DNA from: UBA8949 sp942493365
GTDB taxonomy: Bacteria > Bacillota > Clostridia > Saccharofermentanales > UBA5734
Assembly (NCBI GenBank): GCA_942493365.1
Contig: OW818697.1
Span: 372,001 to 436,000, forward strand
DNA length: 64,000 nucleotides
Direction: 5' to 3'
Shown: in pieces, positions 8,446 through 16,434 of the stretch
Numbering within the stretch: the stretch's first letter is position 1
Layout of the letters: the number at the start of each line of letters is the position of its first letter
Position numbers and translations under genes: made by a program
The notes under the pieces: model-generated
Seen by the model: the letters and a program-made list of their open reading frames with translations, nothing else
Told to the model about the DNA's origin: nothing
Databases searched by the model: none

Positions 8446-9105
8446 ATGCAAATGCAAAAAAGAACCCTTCTCATGATGTTGTTGGTTATCTTGATTTTGT
8501 CCCTGTCGATTGGCATTTTAGCTGGATGCAAAATCCAATTTGGAACAGGTTTAGAGACGGGAATGACAACAACCGATTCCGAGACAACCTCTACACCGGC
8601 TGAAACAACCCTGCCTGAAACGTCTGCTGAAACGACAGCAGGGTCACTGCTCTCGGCCGATCTGCAAAAAATCAAGCACCTGCTGACGCTGCACAATGCC
8701 GATGCGCTGGCCTATATGGGCGGCGATTATACCGAAACGCCCGCCAGTGTGGATGGTTGGATGGAAGGCTATTATTATCCTGCCTCAGGCCTGACCCTCT
8801 GCTTTTATCCGACTGGTTTAATTGCCGATCCCGAAGGTGGAATACCTGCGGAAGACCTCGACCGCTGCATTATTGTTTATTGCGAAAGCATGACCGATGC
8901 CAATGGCACACACGTGGGTATGACACCCAATCAGATCAAGGCCGTCCTTGGTGAACCGACCAAGATTTTCCTGCCAGGCGAAACGACCCCCATGACAACC
9001 TATCTCTTTTTCATTGATGGCATCGAGATCAGCTATGTCAGTATAGGCGACGACGAAGCAACAAGTACCCTTTATGTTAAATTCCCACTCATCGTCACCG
9101 GCTGA
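8446..9105 (+). CDS. Predicted lipoprotein of unknown function
   Basis: A 219-residue secreted lipoprotein. The first 25 residues form a signal peptide (MQMQKR then a hydrophobic core) ending in a lipobox ILAGC, so the mature protein starts at that Cys and is anchored in the outer leaflet of the membrane. A Thr/Glu/Ser-rich linker (about residues 32-65) precedes a compact domain (75-219) with GMTPNQIKAVLGEPTKIF, a segment reminiscent of small extracellular SmpA/BamE-like or DUF-type folds. AAGGAGG precedes ATG 8446. Function is not recognised. Confidence 0.75.
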   Translation: MQMQKRTLLMMLLVILILSLSIGILAGCKIQFGTGLETGMTTTDSETTSTPAETTLPETSAETTAGSLLSADLQKIKHLLTLHNADALAYMGGDYTETPASVDGWMEGYYYPASGLTLCFYPTGLIADPEGGIPAEDLDRCIIVYCESMTDANGTHVGMTPNQIKAVLGEPTKIFLPGETTPMTTYLFFIDGIEISYVSIGDDEATSTLYVKFPLIVTG

Positions 9106-9132
9106 TCAACCAGACAACTTGCACGTCAGTGA

Positions 9133-9525
9133 TTAGTCGACGACCGTTTCGTAAGGCCAGTCCTGAATGCCGCCAAGATCATAGATTTTGGTATAGCCAA
9201 GGCTCAGCAGCGTTTCTGCGGCCAATGCACTGCGTCGGCCGCTGCGGCAATAGACCACAATTGTTGTCGCACGGTCAGCTGGTAACTCGGCTGACCGTGT
9301 TTCAATTTCGTCGTTTGGCATCAGCACGCTGCCTGCGATGTGTCCTGAGTCATACTCTTCCTGCGTCCTGACGTCCAGCAGCAATACAGCCGGCTCACTT
9401 GCCAGCAGGGCTTTGGCGTCTTCAGGCGTGATCAGTTGAACGGCAATCGGAGCAGCGCAGGATGTCATCGTCAGCAAACCACTGAGAAGGCCTGTCAAAA
9501 GCATTAATTGAAATGTCATCTTCAT
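9133..9525 (-). CDS. Rhodanese-like lipoprotein
   Basis: A 130-residue single-domain rhodanese with an N-terminal signal peptide. A lipobox-like TMTSC near residue 23 suggests a membrane-anchored extracytoplasmic lipoprotein. The rhodanese domain fills the rest: DVRTQEEYDSGHIAGS near residue 51 and the active loop CRSGRRSA with catalytic Cys near residue 93, followed by the conserved DLGGIQDW. Such proteins transfer sulfane sulfur or bind phospho-ligands; the six-residue loop after Cys is the sulfurtransferase type. It converges with the neighbouring lipoprotein gene. Confidence 0.85.
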   Translation of the reverse strand: MKMTFQLMLLTGLLSGLLTMTSCAAPIAVQLITPEDAKALLASEPAVLLLDVRTQEEYDSGHIAGSVLMPNDEIETRSAELPADRATTIVVYCRSGRRSALAAETLLSLGYTKIYDLGGIQDWPYETVVD

Positions 9526-9714
9526 ATATTTATCCCCCAGCTATATTATACGCTCAAAAAATTTATTTCCAAATATGCAAAATAGTTCTAAAGTTCCTGA
9601 AATCATCGCCGTATATACAAGTAAAACATCTATGTAGTTCAAGATGAAGTGGCAGAGGTGACTGCATTTGAGTCACAACAAGCCTTGCAGGCGATAGAGA
9701 GAGGGAATGCTGCT

Positions 9715-10158
9715 ATGAAAATTATCACCCCGGCATCCAACTACTTCAACAAGTTTTCGAACGCCAAGACAACCGCGAACAAGGCGGGCGGCCCCGATGC
9801 GGCCGGCGGTTCTGGCGCTCCAGGCGTCGCCAAGGCAACCGGCATCACCAGCACCCTTGAGGAACTGGCACGCATGGATCCCAACAGCCAGGATTCACCG
9901 GGCAGTGTATCTAGTTACACGCGCGATATTTACAAGCTCAGTAACTCAAGCGTTTATGCTGCCCTAAGTCAGGCGCAGAAATCTGGCATCAATAAGTTCT
10001 TGAGCAATGAAACCGATCTGTCTGAGGTTATTGTTTACATGGGTGATGGAAACGATAACAGCGAGGCAGCATCCGATCTCGCCGCATTGGACATGAACAA
10101 TTACGAACCCATCACACTCGATCAGTCCCTGGCCGGACGACTATTCAAGTCCTACTGA
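9715..10158 (+). CDS. Hypothetical protein with Gly/Ala-rich N-terminal linker
   Basis: A protein of 147 residues I do not recognise. Residues 20-47 are low complexity (Ala, Gly, Thr, Pro). Residues 48-147 look folded: TSTLEELARMD, a Ser-rich stretch, then two predicted helices around SSVYAALSQAQKSG and ETDLSEVIVYMGD. There are no cysteines, signal peptide or membrane span. I chose ATG 9715 with GAGAGGG upstream; the frame is open back to a GTG at 9649, giving 169 residues, and the real start could be there. The end overlaps the convergent crtO-like gene by seven bases. Confidence 0.5.
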   Translation: MKIITPASNYFNKFSNAKTTANKAGGPDAAGGSGAPGVAKATGITSTLEELARMDPNSQDSPGSVSSYTRDIYKLSNSSVYAALSQAQKSGINKFLSNETDLSEVIVYMGDGNDNSEAASDLAALDMNNYEPITLDQSLAGRLFKSY

Positions 10159-10628
10159 TTTTTAGTGACCAGCTTGGCGATGCGCGGACGGTTGAAGCGC
10201 TGCGCCAGTATGCAAGGCAGGTTAATGATAACCGCATAAGCAAACATATAAATCATGATCTGCGGCGGGGCGAAGAAGCCGAAGACCCAGAATGGCAGAA
10301 TGGCCAGCCAATGTGAAAGCTCCGCTCGACAGGATTCAACGACAAAGCGCGATAGATTTTCTTTGGAAAAATCAGTCAAATTCCTCTTGGCATAACCGCC
10401 CGACAATGCTCCGCCATCAGGGAGCAAGTGCTTCCACTTGCGAATTTTGAAGACTTTGTCGTAGAATTTTCCGTTTCGTTCCCACGAATGGCAAGCGTAA
10501 AAACATGATTCCAGAATGTGACGATCAGCCGGCAAACGGCTGAGCAATGCCGCGCCAACCTGCAAGGTTGGCCAGACGATAAAAACAAACAGCACGGTCC
10601 ATCCATCAGGCCAGAATACTAATTGCAT
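10152..10628 (-). CDS. crtO: CrtO-like glycosyl-4,4'-diaponeurosporenoate acyltransferase
   Basis: A 158-residue membrane protein matching the small CrtO acyltransferase family, which in staphyloxanthin synthesis esterifies a fatty acid to the glucose of the glycosyl carotenoid. Visible family features: a hydrophobic N-terminal span, SWERNGKFYDKVFKIRKWK (residues 48-66), LLPDGGAL, ESCRAELSHW with its conserved Glu and His (about residues 98-107), and a C-terminal hydrophobic pair ending QRFNRPR. It overlaps the 3' end of the crtQ-like gene by ten bases, so translation is coupled. The rest of the carotenoid pathway is absent here, so the real acceptor may be another glycolipid. Confidence 0.82.
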   Translation of the reverse strand: MQLVFWPDGWTVLFVFIVWPTLQVGAALLSRLPADRHILESCFYACHSWERNGKFYDKVFKIRKWKHLLPDGGALSGGYAKRNLTDFSKENLSRFVVESCRAELSHWLAILPFWVFGFFAPPQIMIYMFAYAVIINLPCILAQRFNRPRIAKLVTKNQ

Positions 10629-11713
10629 GGATCAACCTTTCTGTCTTTCCAAACGACCTGCAGTCCAAAGATTTTAACAAAGACCGACAGGACAAAGACA
10701 AACATGAAGCCCAGCAGCCAAATGGGGTAAATGACCACAAACAACGGATTGAAATTGCCGACCTTGCGGGTCGCCCAAATCACCTGCGCGATAAAAGCCA
10801 ATTGAATAAGAACCGCGGGTATCAGCAGCAGGTATTCCGCTTGGATCGATATGCGAATGATGTCGACCGTTATCCCCAGACAGCCTGTCAACCACCAGAC
10901 CGCCATAATCAAATGCAGCGTTGGCGTCTGCGCTGCACCGGCTGCAATGTTCTTCAACCAACCGCGGAAAAGATGCAGGACGCCTTCACCGTACATCCGG
11001 TAGGAAATGTCAGCGCCGCCAAAAAAGAGCCGCACCGGTATTTTGTGACGGGCCAATGCTCGACCCAGCGCGATGTCATCGACAATGCTTTGTCGGGCTG
11101 CGCGATGTCCGCCAATTGTTTGATAATCTTTTCGGCTGATCATAATAATGGGGCCAAAAAGCCCCGCGCGGCCAGATCCAAACGCCATCGAAACGCCGTT
11201 GGCAGCAACCTGGATCAAGCTGAAAAAAATTGAGAAGAATTCGTAAAGACGTCGGATCCGATGATGAGGCAAGACCGACACCACGCCTTCGCCATCAGCA
11301 CGCGTGGCTAAAAGTTTATGGATGGCACCGCGCGCCAGACAGACGTCGGCATCTATGAAAAGCAGCACATCCCCTTCAGCTTGATCAGCGCCCTGTTGGC
11401 AAGCCCATGATTTGCCTATCCAACCCTCTGGCATTACATTTGATTTGATCACCTGCACGCCGAAGCGCGCAGCAATAGTCGCTGTGTCGTCGGTCGAGTC
11501 ATCATCAACGCAAATGATTTCATCGGGCAGGCGTGTTTGTTTGAGCAGGCTTTGCAACAGGTGCGGAAGGTTCTTGGCTTCATTTCGTGCCGGTACAATG
11601 ACCGAAAGAAATACATCGTCGATATCTTTTGACTCTGCCAGCACGGGTCGCCGAACAAAGAGCAAAAACCCCAGTAAAAGGCCGATCAGGTCGATCAGTA
11701 AAAACCAGATCAT
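10619..11713 (-). CDS. crtQ: CrtQ-like family 2 glycosyltransferase
   Basis: A 364-residue membrane-associated GT-A glycosyltransferase. An N-terminal span (residues 1-20) is followed by SVIVPARNEAKNLP, the nucleotide-sugar-binding VDDDSTDDT and the metal-binding DADVCLARGA (DXD-type) near residue 118, then GRALARHKIPV. Two or three spans lie at the C-terminus (about 275-350). The GWIGKSWACQQGA segment is typical of the CrtQ branch, which glucosylates 4,4'-diaponeurosporenoate. It is followed directly by the crtO-like gene, the staphyloxanthin order. An IS1595 element sits 97 bases upstream with its transposase reading towards this gene. Confidence 0.82.
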   Translation of the reverse strand: MIWFLLIDLIGLLLGFLLFVRRPVLAESKDIDDVFLSVIVPARNEAKNLPHLLQSLLKQTRLPDEIICVDDDSTDDTATIAARFGVQVIKSNVMPEGWIGKSWACQQGADQAEGDVLLFIDADVCLARGAIHKLLATRADGEGVVSVLPHHRIRRLYEFFSIFFSLIQVAANGVSMAFGSGRAGLFGPIIMISRKDYQTIGGHRAARQSIVDDIALGRALARHKIPVRLFFGGADISYRMYGEGVLHLFRGWLKNIAAGAAQTPTLHLIMAVWWLTGCLGITVDIIRISIQAEYLLLIPAVLIQLAFIAQVIWATRKVGNFNPLFVVIYPIWLLGFMFVFVLSVFVKIFGLQVVWKDRKVDPCN

Positions 11714-11802
11714 CTTTTGGTGACCCCATTCATATTATCGTGGTTCTTATTCGCCATTTTAACATATGACTCTATGGGGTGACTATTGAAGACGATAAAT
11801 TA

Positions 11803-11810
11803 TTCTTTTT
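11803..11810. repeat. Target-site duplication, left copy
   Basis: The eight bases TTCTTTTT directly left of the insertion sequence, repeated at 12814-12821 on its right. Eight bases is the usual duplication length for IS1595-family elements. Because neighbouring bases also match, the boundary could be placed a few bases either way. Confidence 0.8.
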
Positions 11811-12813
11811 TATGGCTATGTCGTTAACTCAGTATAACTCAATTTGTGAGAAAGGAGGCACGAAGACAAAAGACGATTGAAAAGTTCACCGGAAAACGAT
11901 CGGCGGTTGAAGCGATAGCAGAATTCATCAAGATAGCTCTGCAAGTGCTTTTGTCCTAATCCATGAAAGGTGCCATTGATAAAGGATTTGGTATTGCCAA
12001 TGATCGTATGCAGCCATTTCAGATGCTCTGAATCTTCTTTGGGATTGAAGACTTTTGCCTCATGATGGTAGCCTGCTTTCTGCAGTTTGCGGTACGAACG
12101 ATAGGCGTCGCTGGAAATTGTTGATCCTTCGGCGATATGCGCATTAGCAAAGTCCACAATCGTCTGCCCCTTCATGTTGTCCACGACATCCATCTTGAGA
12201 AACTGCGGATGCCCTTTTTCATTAATTGATAAACCCACGATAACCGTTGCCTTTTCAGTGCCTCTGCCACGCTTTCCATCTTGAGTGGCTGCTCCAAAGA
12301 ATGAATCATCCAGTTCGATCAGGCCGCTGAGTAAGTATTGTGAATCCCGATCTTTCATCGCTTTTCGGATCCGGTGCAGCATATACCAAGCTGATTTGTA
12401 GGTGATTGCCAATTCTTTTGAGATTTGAGTAGCCGAACAGCCCCTCTTGTCATTACTGACAAAATAAATGCCCCAAAACCATTTTTCCAAACTCAGATGA
12501 GTCCTTTCCATCACTGTCCCGGTAGTCAGCGAAGCCTGATAATGGCAGTCAGTACACTCATAAAGATTGCGCGTTGCAATGACATAATGACTCATGCTGC
12601 CGCATCTAGAGCAGCAATACCCATTTGGCCAACGCAGCCGAAACAGATGATCGCGGCAGGATTCTTCATCAACAAAGTATTTTTTGAACATCATGAAACT
12701 TATCGCTTCTTGCTTAGCCATAATCAATGCCCCCTCAAACTATAACCGATAGTTCATGATAACAAACATTTGTTCTATTTTCAAGGTGCTACTGAGTTAA
12801 AGACATAGCCATA
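11811..12813 (-). mobile_element. IS1595-family insertion sequence, complete
   Basis: A 1003-bp element bounded by 24-bp inverted repeats (11811-11834 and 12790-12813) that differ at one position, and flanked by an 8-bp direct repeat. It holds a single transposase gene with both ends intact. It lies two bases past the stop codon of the PucR-type regulator gene and about 100 bases upstream of the crtQ-like gene, so no coding sequence is broken. Intact ends, duplication and gene point to a recent and possibly still active insertion. Confidence 0.92.
11816..12721 (-). CDS. IS1595-family transposase
   Basis: A 301-residue transposase. An N-terminal zinc ribbon (CCSRC then CTDC, about residues 34-57) binds DNA, followed by a helix-turn-helix region with SATQISKELAITYKSAWYMLHRIRKAM and the ISXO2-like DDE-type catalytic domain: LIELDDSFFG, ISSDAYRSY and the NTKSFINGTFHG segment that carries the third position. 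The stop codon lies inside the left inverted repeat. GAGGGGG precedes ATG 12719-12721; a TTG two codons earlier is a less likely start. The reading frame is uninterrupted. Confidence 0.93.
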   Translation of the reverse strand: MAKQEAISFMMFKKYFVDEESCRDHLFRLRWPNGYCCSRCGSMSHYVIATRNLYECTDCHYQASLTTGTVMERTHLSLEKWFWGIYFVSNDKRGCSATQISKELAITYKSAWYMLHRIRKAMKDRDSQYLLSGLIELDDSFFGAATQDGKRGRGTEKATVIVGLSINEKGHPQFLKMDVVDNMKGQTIVDFANAHIAEGSTISSDAYRSYRKLQKAGYHHEAKVFNPKEDSEHLKWLHTIIGNTKSFINGTFHGLGQKHLQSYLDEFCYRFNRRSFSGELFNRLLSSCLLSHKLSYTELTT

Positions 12814-12821
12814 TTCTTTTT
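12814..12821. repeat. Target-site duplication, right copy
   Basis: Second copy of TTCTTTTT, immediately right of the insertion sequence and two bases from the stop codon of the PucR-type regulator gene. Confidence 0.8.
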
Positions 12822-12823
12822 TA

Positions 12824-14284
12824 TTAAAGAGTTACGCCTGAACTTTGAATGCCCCGACTTCCCTCTTCGTAACACAGGTAGGACAAGACCAGGTACGCCC
12901 GAACTTCAAAGTCATCGAGATCTGCCACGATCAGTTCTTGAATGCGTGAAATCCGGTAGACCAAAGAGTTCCGGTGAATAAACAAAGCGGCTGCAGTGCG
13001 CACCAGATTCCTTTCAAATTTCAAATAGGCAAATAGCGTGTTGAAATACTGAGTCGCATGCAACCGATCGTATTCTTTAAGAATGATCAGAGCCGGATGG
13101 ATGACTTCACTGCCGTGTAATGCAGTTGAGAGCTCAGAAATCAAATAGCTCATGGCGCTGACCGAACTGAGTTTTGATAACTTGTTTTCGCTGAAGGATA
13201 GAGCGATGTTGGCTTGTTTGAAGGCACTTCGCATGGCTCGCCAGTCAGAAAAAGGGAAACTGATGCCAATCCTGATCTGCATGTCATCAACTACGCTTTG
13301 CAGACTTTCAATCAGTTCCTTTTTATTTTGATCCGCCGGGCATAAAACCAGCAAATTTTCTTCGTATTCGAAACACCGGCAGTGTGCCAGTTCAGCTTCG
13401 AGCATTGGTCCAAGAAATTGCTGGCTTTTCCCGCTCATCGGGGGAATGACCGCCAGGAAGAATACCTCATTGTCAAGTTCATTTAGGGCTTTATGCAGGT
13501 TAATCTCTTCTTCGCTGATTTCTGCGCCGTTCAATAAATCTGTAAACAAATAGCTGATGTTTTTCATGTTGTGGTCGTTTTTATGAATTTCCGTCCATTT
13601 GACGACCGATTTTATCAGTGTTCGCGAAAGATGTAGCGATCCCTCGGTGAAGGGCCCTCTGTTTTCAACAATGACCATGGTGCCCAAAAATGAGTCAGCT
13701 TGGGGGTCCGGTATACGAAAAATAATGCCGCGATGGGTCATGCCCGGTGGATTGAAAATAAAGGGCAAACCATCATACTCGCTGGATCGCCTGATGTTTT
13801 TAATGTTGGTATTGTGATATATCGCGCTGACCCGGTTAAAGGGCATGCGCCCATGCTTCATCATATAATCCCATTCGGGATCGACGGAGCCTTCTGCGTG
13901 ATCCGTCATGGCAAATACAATTTCTCGCTGATCAAGGATGAAGATTGGATTGTTCAACACTTCGCTGCCCAGCATCAGCAGGTCATGCAGGGTTCCGCCG
14001 TTGAAAATGCAGTTTTTGAGTTCGTCTTCCCAGTTGTGCAATCGTTCGTTCAACGAAGAAACCTCATTAAAAACAACATCAACCGTCGCGTCAAAGACCT
14101 TGATGTAGTCACTTCCGCAACAGCAAATGACATCCTTGGCATTTTGTATGATATGTACATATTGATCACTCACGAGATTACCGCCAAGACGTATCCCTCG
14201 CAACTCGCCAGCATTGGGCGCAATGGCCGTTTCAATTCTGAATTTACTCAATCCGTCCGCCAGAATCGGCATGGTTATATGCAT
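12824..14284 (-). CDS. PucR/CdaR-type transcriptional regulator
   Basis: A 486-residue regulator. The C-terminal 60 residues carry the PucR helix-turn-helix: LKFERNLVRTAAALFIHRNSLVYRISRI, with NSLVYRI as the recognition helix. Upstream is a GGDEF-like degenerate domain as in CdaR/PucR proteins, and the N-terminal half probably senses a ligand. Family members activate catabolic genes (purine, sugar acid, proline). ATG 14282-14284 follows GGGGTGA at 5 bases spacing. It is divergent from the iron-sulfur flavoprotein gene, with an inverted repeat between them, suggesting it controls that gene. The insertion sequence lies just past its stop codon. Confidence 0.85.
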   Translation of the reverse strand: MHITMPILADGLSKFRIETAIAPNAGELRGIRLGGNLVSDQYVHIIQNAKDVICCCGSDYIKVFDATVDVVFNEVSSLNERLHNWEDELKNCIFNGGTLHDLLMLGSEVLNNPIFILDQREIVFAMTDHAEGSVDPEWDYMMKHGRMPFNRVSAIYHNTNIKNIRRSSEYDGLPFIFNPPGMTHRGIIFRIPDPQADSFLGTMVIVENRGPFTEGSLHLSRTLIKSVVKWTEIHKNDHNMKNISYLFTDLLNGAEISEEEINLHKALNELDNEVFFLAVIPPMSGKSQQFLGPMLEAELAHCRCFEYEENLLVLCPADQNKKELIESLQSVVDDMQIRIGISFPFSDWRAMRSAFKQANIALSFSENKLSKLSSVSAMSYLISELSTALHGSEVIHPALIILKEYDRLHATQYFNTLFAYLKFERNLVRTAAALFIHRNSLVYRISRIQELIVADLDDFEVRAYLVLSYLCYEEGSRGIQSSGVTL

Positions 14285-14313
14285 GTCATTCACCCCAGCA
14301 TTATTATAGTACG

Positions 14314-14360
14314 ATTCGTCCAAATGTACAGCCGAATTTATACGGTTTGTTTGAACGAAT
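14314..14360. promoter_or_regulatory. Inverted repeat in the divergent PucR/flavoprotein intergenic region
   Basis: Arms 14314-14324 (ATTCGTCCAAA) and 14350-14360 (TTTGAACGAAT) match as reverse complements at 10 of 11 positions, 25 bases apart. The right arm ends 6 bases before the -35 box of the flavoprotein promoter. The position fits an activator or autoregulatory site for the PucR-type protein; this is inference. Confidence 0.45.
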
Positions 14361-14366
14361 GATACA

Positions 14367-14395
14367 TTGTACCGTCAGAATAGCTAATATATACT
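14367..14395 (+). promoter_or_regulatory. Flavoprotein gene promoter
   Basis: TTGTAC (14367-14372) and TATACT (14390-14395) with 17 bases between, about 65 bases before the start codon. Confidence 0.55.
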
Positions 14396-14460
14396 GAAAT
14401 GTGTCTGTAAATTTTATTATCTTCAATTATATGCAAGTCATTTTGAAAGGTGGTTCTCTC

Positions 14461-15426
14461 ATGAAAATTCTAGGTCTGACCTGCGGTCGCAGACTCAGCA
14501 ACACTGAAATTCTGGTCAAGGAAGCCCTGATGGGCGCTCAGGAATTGGGCGCTGAAGTTGAGATTATTCGTTTAATGGATCTCAACATCAAACCTTGCAC
14601 GGGCTGCAATGCATGCGTTATCGATCTGTTTGAAAAAGGTGGCGCAGGCGATTGTGTCATCAAGGACGATTTAGCTTGGATTGACGACAAGATTCTGGAG
14701 TGTGACGGTCTCATTGTTGGATCTCCGATTTATGAGAAGTCACCGACCGGTTATCTCAAGACACTCAATGACCGTATGGGTCCTTCGCACGACCTGGCTT
14801 TCAGGATCATCGCCAACAAAATCCGCGAGCAAAAGGGCATCACCACAGGCAAGGGACCGGATCCCCGTTCCTTTAAGCCGCGTGTTGCCGCTTTGTTCGC
14901 CGTTGGTGGCAGTGACTGGACCGAACTGGCTCTGCCGATGATGCAACTCTTTACTGTACCCATGCAGTTCAATGTTGTTGATCAGCAGTTGTTCAACTGG
15001 ACCGCACTGCCTGGCGTTGTCACCCTGAACGATGCCTATCTGGCTCGTGCCAAGGAGTCCGGCCGTCAGGTTGCCAAAGCGCTGATGGGCAACCCGGCTG
15101 AAGCCAAATACGTCGGTCCTGAAGGCATGTGCCCCGTCTGCCATTGCAATCTGATCGAGATCAATGATTTCTCGGCTGGCAAGGCGGGTTGCGCAACCTG
15201 CGGCGTCAAAGGTTCACTCAAAATCGACGGTGACAAGGTCACGCTGGAAGTCACCGAAGAAGCCAAGGCCATTTCGCATGTCCTGCTGTCCGGTAAATTC
15301 CATCATGGTGATGACCTCAACAACCGGTCGCTGAAACCTCCGGCCAATATGAGTGAGGTTAAGGATAAGCTCGTCAAGTATCGCGAGTTCCTGACTTACT
15401 CAAAGCCTACTCCTCCTCAGGCATAG
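14461..15426 (+). CDS. Iron-sulfur flavoprotein (flavodoxin-fold NAD(P)H-dependent oxidoreductase)
   Basis: A 321-residue cytoplasmic redox protein. Residues 1-200 form a flavodoxin-like FMN domain of the NADPH-dependent FMN reductase/Isf family, with the compact cysteine cluster CTGCNAC (Cys46, 49, 52) that binds an Fe-S cluster in archaeal-type iron-sulfur flavoproteins and GSPIYEKSPTG as FMN loop. Residues 224-247 carry a separate zinc-ribbon or rubredoxin-like set (Cys224, 227, 229, 244, 247). AAAGGTGG precedes ATG 14461, and a good terminator follows the gene. It is a single-gene unit, divergent from the PucR regulator, which probably controls it. Confidence 0.82.
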   Translation: MKILGLTCGRRLSNTEILVKEALMGAQELGAEVEIIRLMDLNIKPCTGCNACVIDLFEKGGAGDCVIKDDLAWIDDKILECDGLIVGSPIYEKSPTGYLKTLNDRMGPSHDLAFRIIANKIREQKGITTGKGPDPRSFKPRVAALFAVGGSDWTELALPMMQLFTVPMQFNVVDQQLFNWTALPGVVTLNDAYLARAKESGRQVAKALMGNPAEAKYVGPEGMCPVCHCNLIEINDFSAGKAGCATCGVKGSLKIDGDKVTLEVTEEAKAISHVLLSGKFHHGDDLNNRSLKPPANMSEVKDKLVKYREFLTYSKPTPPQA

Positions 15427-15441
15427 TCTGCTATAACCATT

Positions 15442-15476
15442 AAAAAGGGACCAGTCATCATGACTGGTCCTTTTTC
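15442..15476 (+). terminator. Rho-independent terminator after the flavoprotein gene
   Basis: A perfect 10-bp stem (15448-15457 with 15461-15470, GGACCAGTCA arm), a 3-base loop and a five-T run (15471-15475). An A run on the left makes it potentially bidirectional. Confidence 0.93.
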
Positions 15477-15528
15477 GTTATGATGATATAATATTATCAC
15501 ACTATCCATTGTGCGAAAGAGGATATCA

Positions 15529-16434
15529 ATGATTGTTGAAAAGTCTGTGCTCCGAGAAGATAACGAGAAGGTTTTCTATACGCGCTATTTGTTAGACAAT
15601 TCGCCTGAGATTGAAGCAAATCGCAAGCGTCCTGCGATGATCATATGTCCAGGCGGTGGTTATCTTTTGACCTCCGACCGTGAAGCCGAGCCGGTCGCGA
15701 TGTTTTTTCTCAATCAAGGCTATCAGGCTTTCGTGCTTCGCTATATCACGGCCGACAAAGGCAGCGCTATATTTCCGAATTCGCTTTTGGATCTCTGTAA
15801 AACAATCGCGGAGATTCGCGAACACGCCGACGAATGGCATGTCGATCCGGATAAAATCGCGATTATCGGGTTTTCTGCTGGTGCAAATCTTTGTGCCTGC
15901 CTGGCAACGATGTGGCATCAGGCTTTTTTAAAGCTCTTAACGGGTGTTGATAACCAGCTTTTGAAGCCTAATGCTGTCATCTTGGGTTATCCGCTGATCG
16001 ATTATCCCTTCCAAAAGATGATGACCGAACGGGACCCATCAGCCCGTGAGGTCATTCCTTTTTTCGGAAGCAGCAAGTATGACTTCATGATAATTTCAAA
16101 TCATTCCTTTATGGGTCAAGACCTGTCAGATGAACGCTTGCGTGAGGTTAGCCCGATCACTCATGTGTCTGATCAGACGCCACCTGTTTTCATCTGGCAT
16201 ACCGCTACGGATGATTTGGTCTACGTTGGTAATTCACTTAACTTTGCTCGCTCCCTTGAAGATCATAAGGTACCGTTTGAATTACACATCTTTGAAAAGG
16301 GACCGCATGGTATGTCGCTGGCCAATCACCAGACAACTGGAAATTTCACAGATTTCTCGGATATGGACAACCCCGATGTTGCTGTCTGGACCGATCTGGC
16401 ATCGAGGTTTTTAAGGCGTCATTTTAGCGTCTGA
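15529..16434 (+). CDS. Alpha/beta hydrolase (esterase/acetylxylan-esterase type)
   Basis: A 301-residue serine hydrolase of the BD-FAE/esterase group. Oxyanion-hole motif CPGGGY at residues 40-45, nucleophile Ser116 in GFSAG, acid Asp228 or Asp229 in HTATDD and catalytic His260 in KGPHGMS. No signal peptide, so it acts inside the cell, probably removing acetyl or other short acyl groups. AAAGAGGAT precedes ATG 15529. The last 16 bases overlap the convergent metallo-hydrolase gene. Confidence 0.88.
   Translation: MIVEKSVLREDNEKVFYTRYLLDNSPEIEANRKRPAMIICPGGGYLLTSDREAEPVAMFFLNQGYQAFVLRYITADKGSAIFPNSLLDLCKTIAEIREHADEWHVDPDKIAIIGFSAGANLCACLATMWHQAFLKLLTGVDNQLLKPNAVILGYPLIDYPFQKMMTERDPSAREVIPFFGSSKYDFMIISNHSFMGQDLSDERLREVSPITHVSDQTPPVFIWHTATDDLVYVGNSLNFARSLEDHKVPFELHIFEKGPHGMSLANHQTTGNFTDFSDMDNPDVAVWTDLASRFLRRHFSV

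Noticed and set aside
12814..12826. Disruption of the PucR regulator gene by the insertion sequence
   Set aside because: The target duplication ends two bases beyond the stop codon, so the coding sequence is intact.
13700..14362. Plus-strand open frame of 220 codons opposite the PucR regulator gene
   Set aside because: The minus strand encodes a full PucR-type protein with a clear helix-turn-helix and ribosome-binding site.
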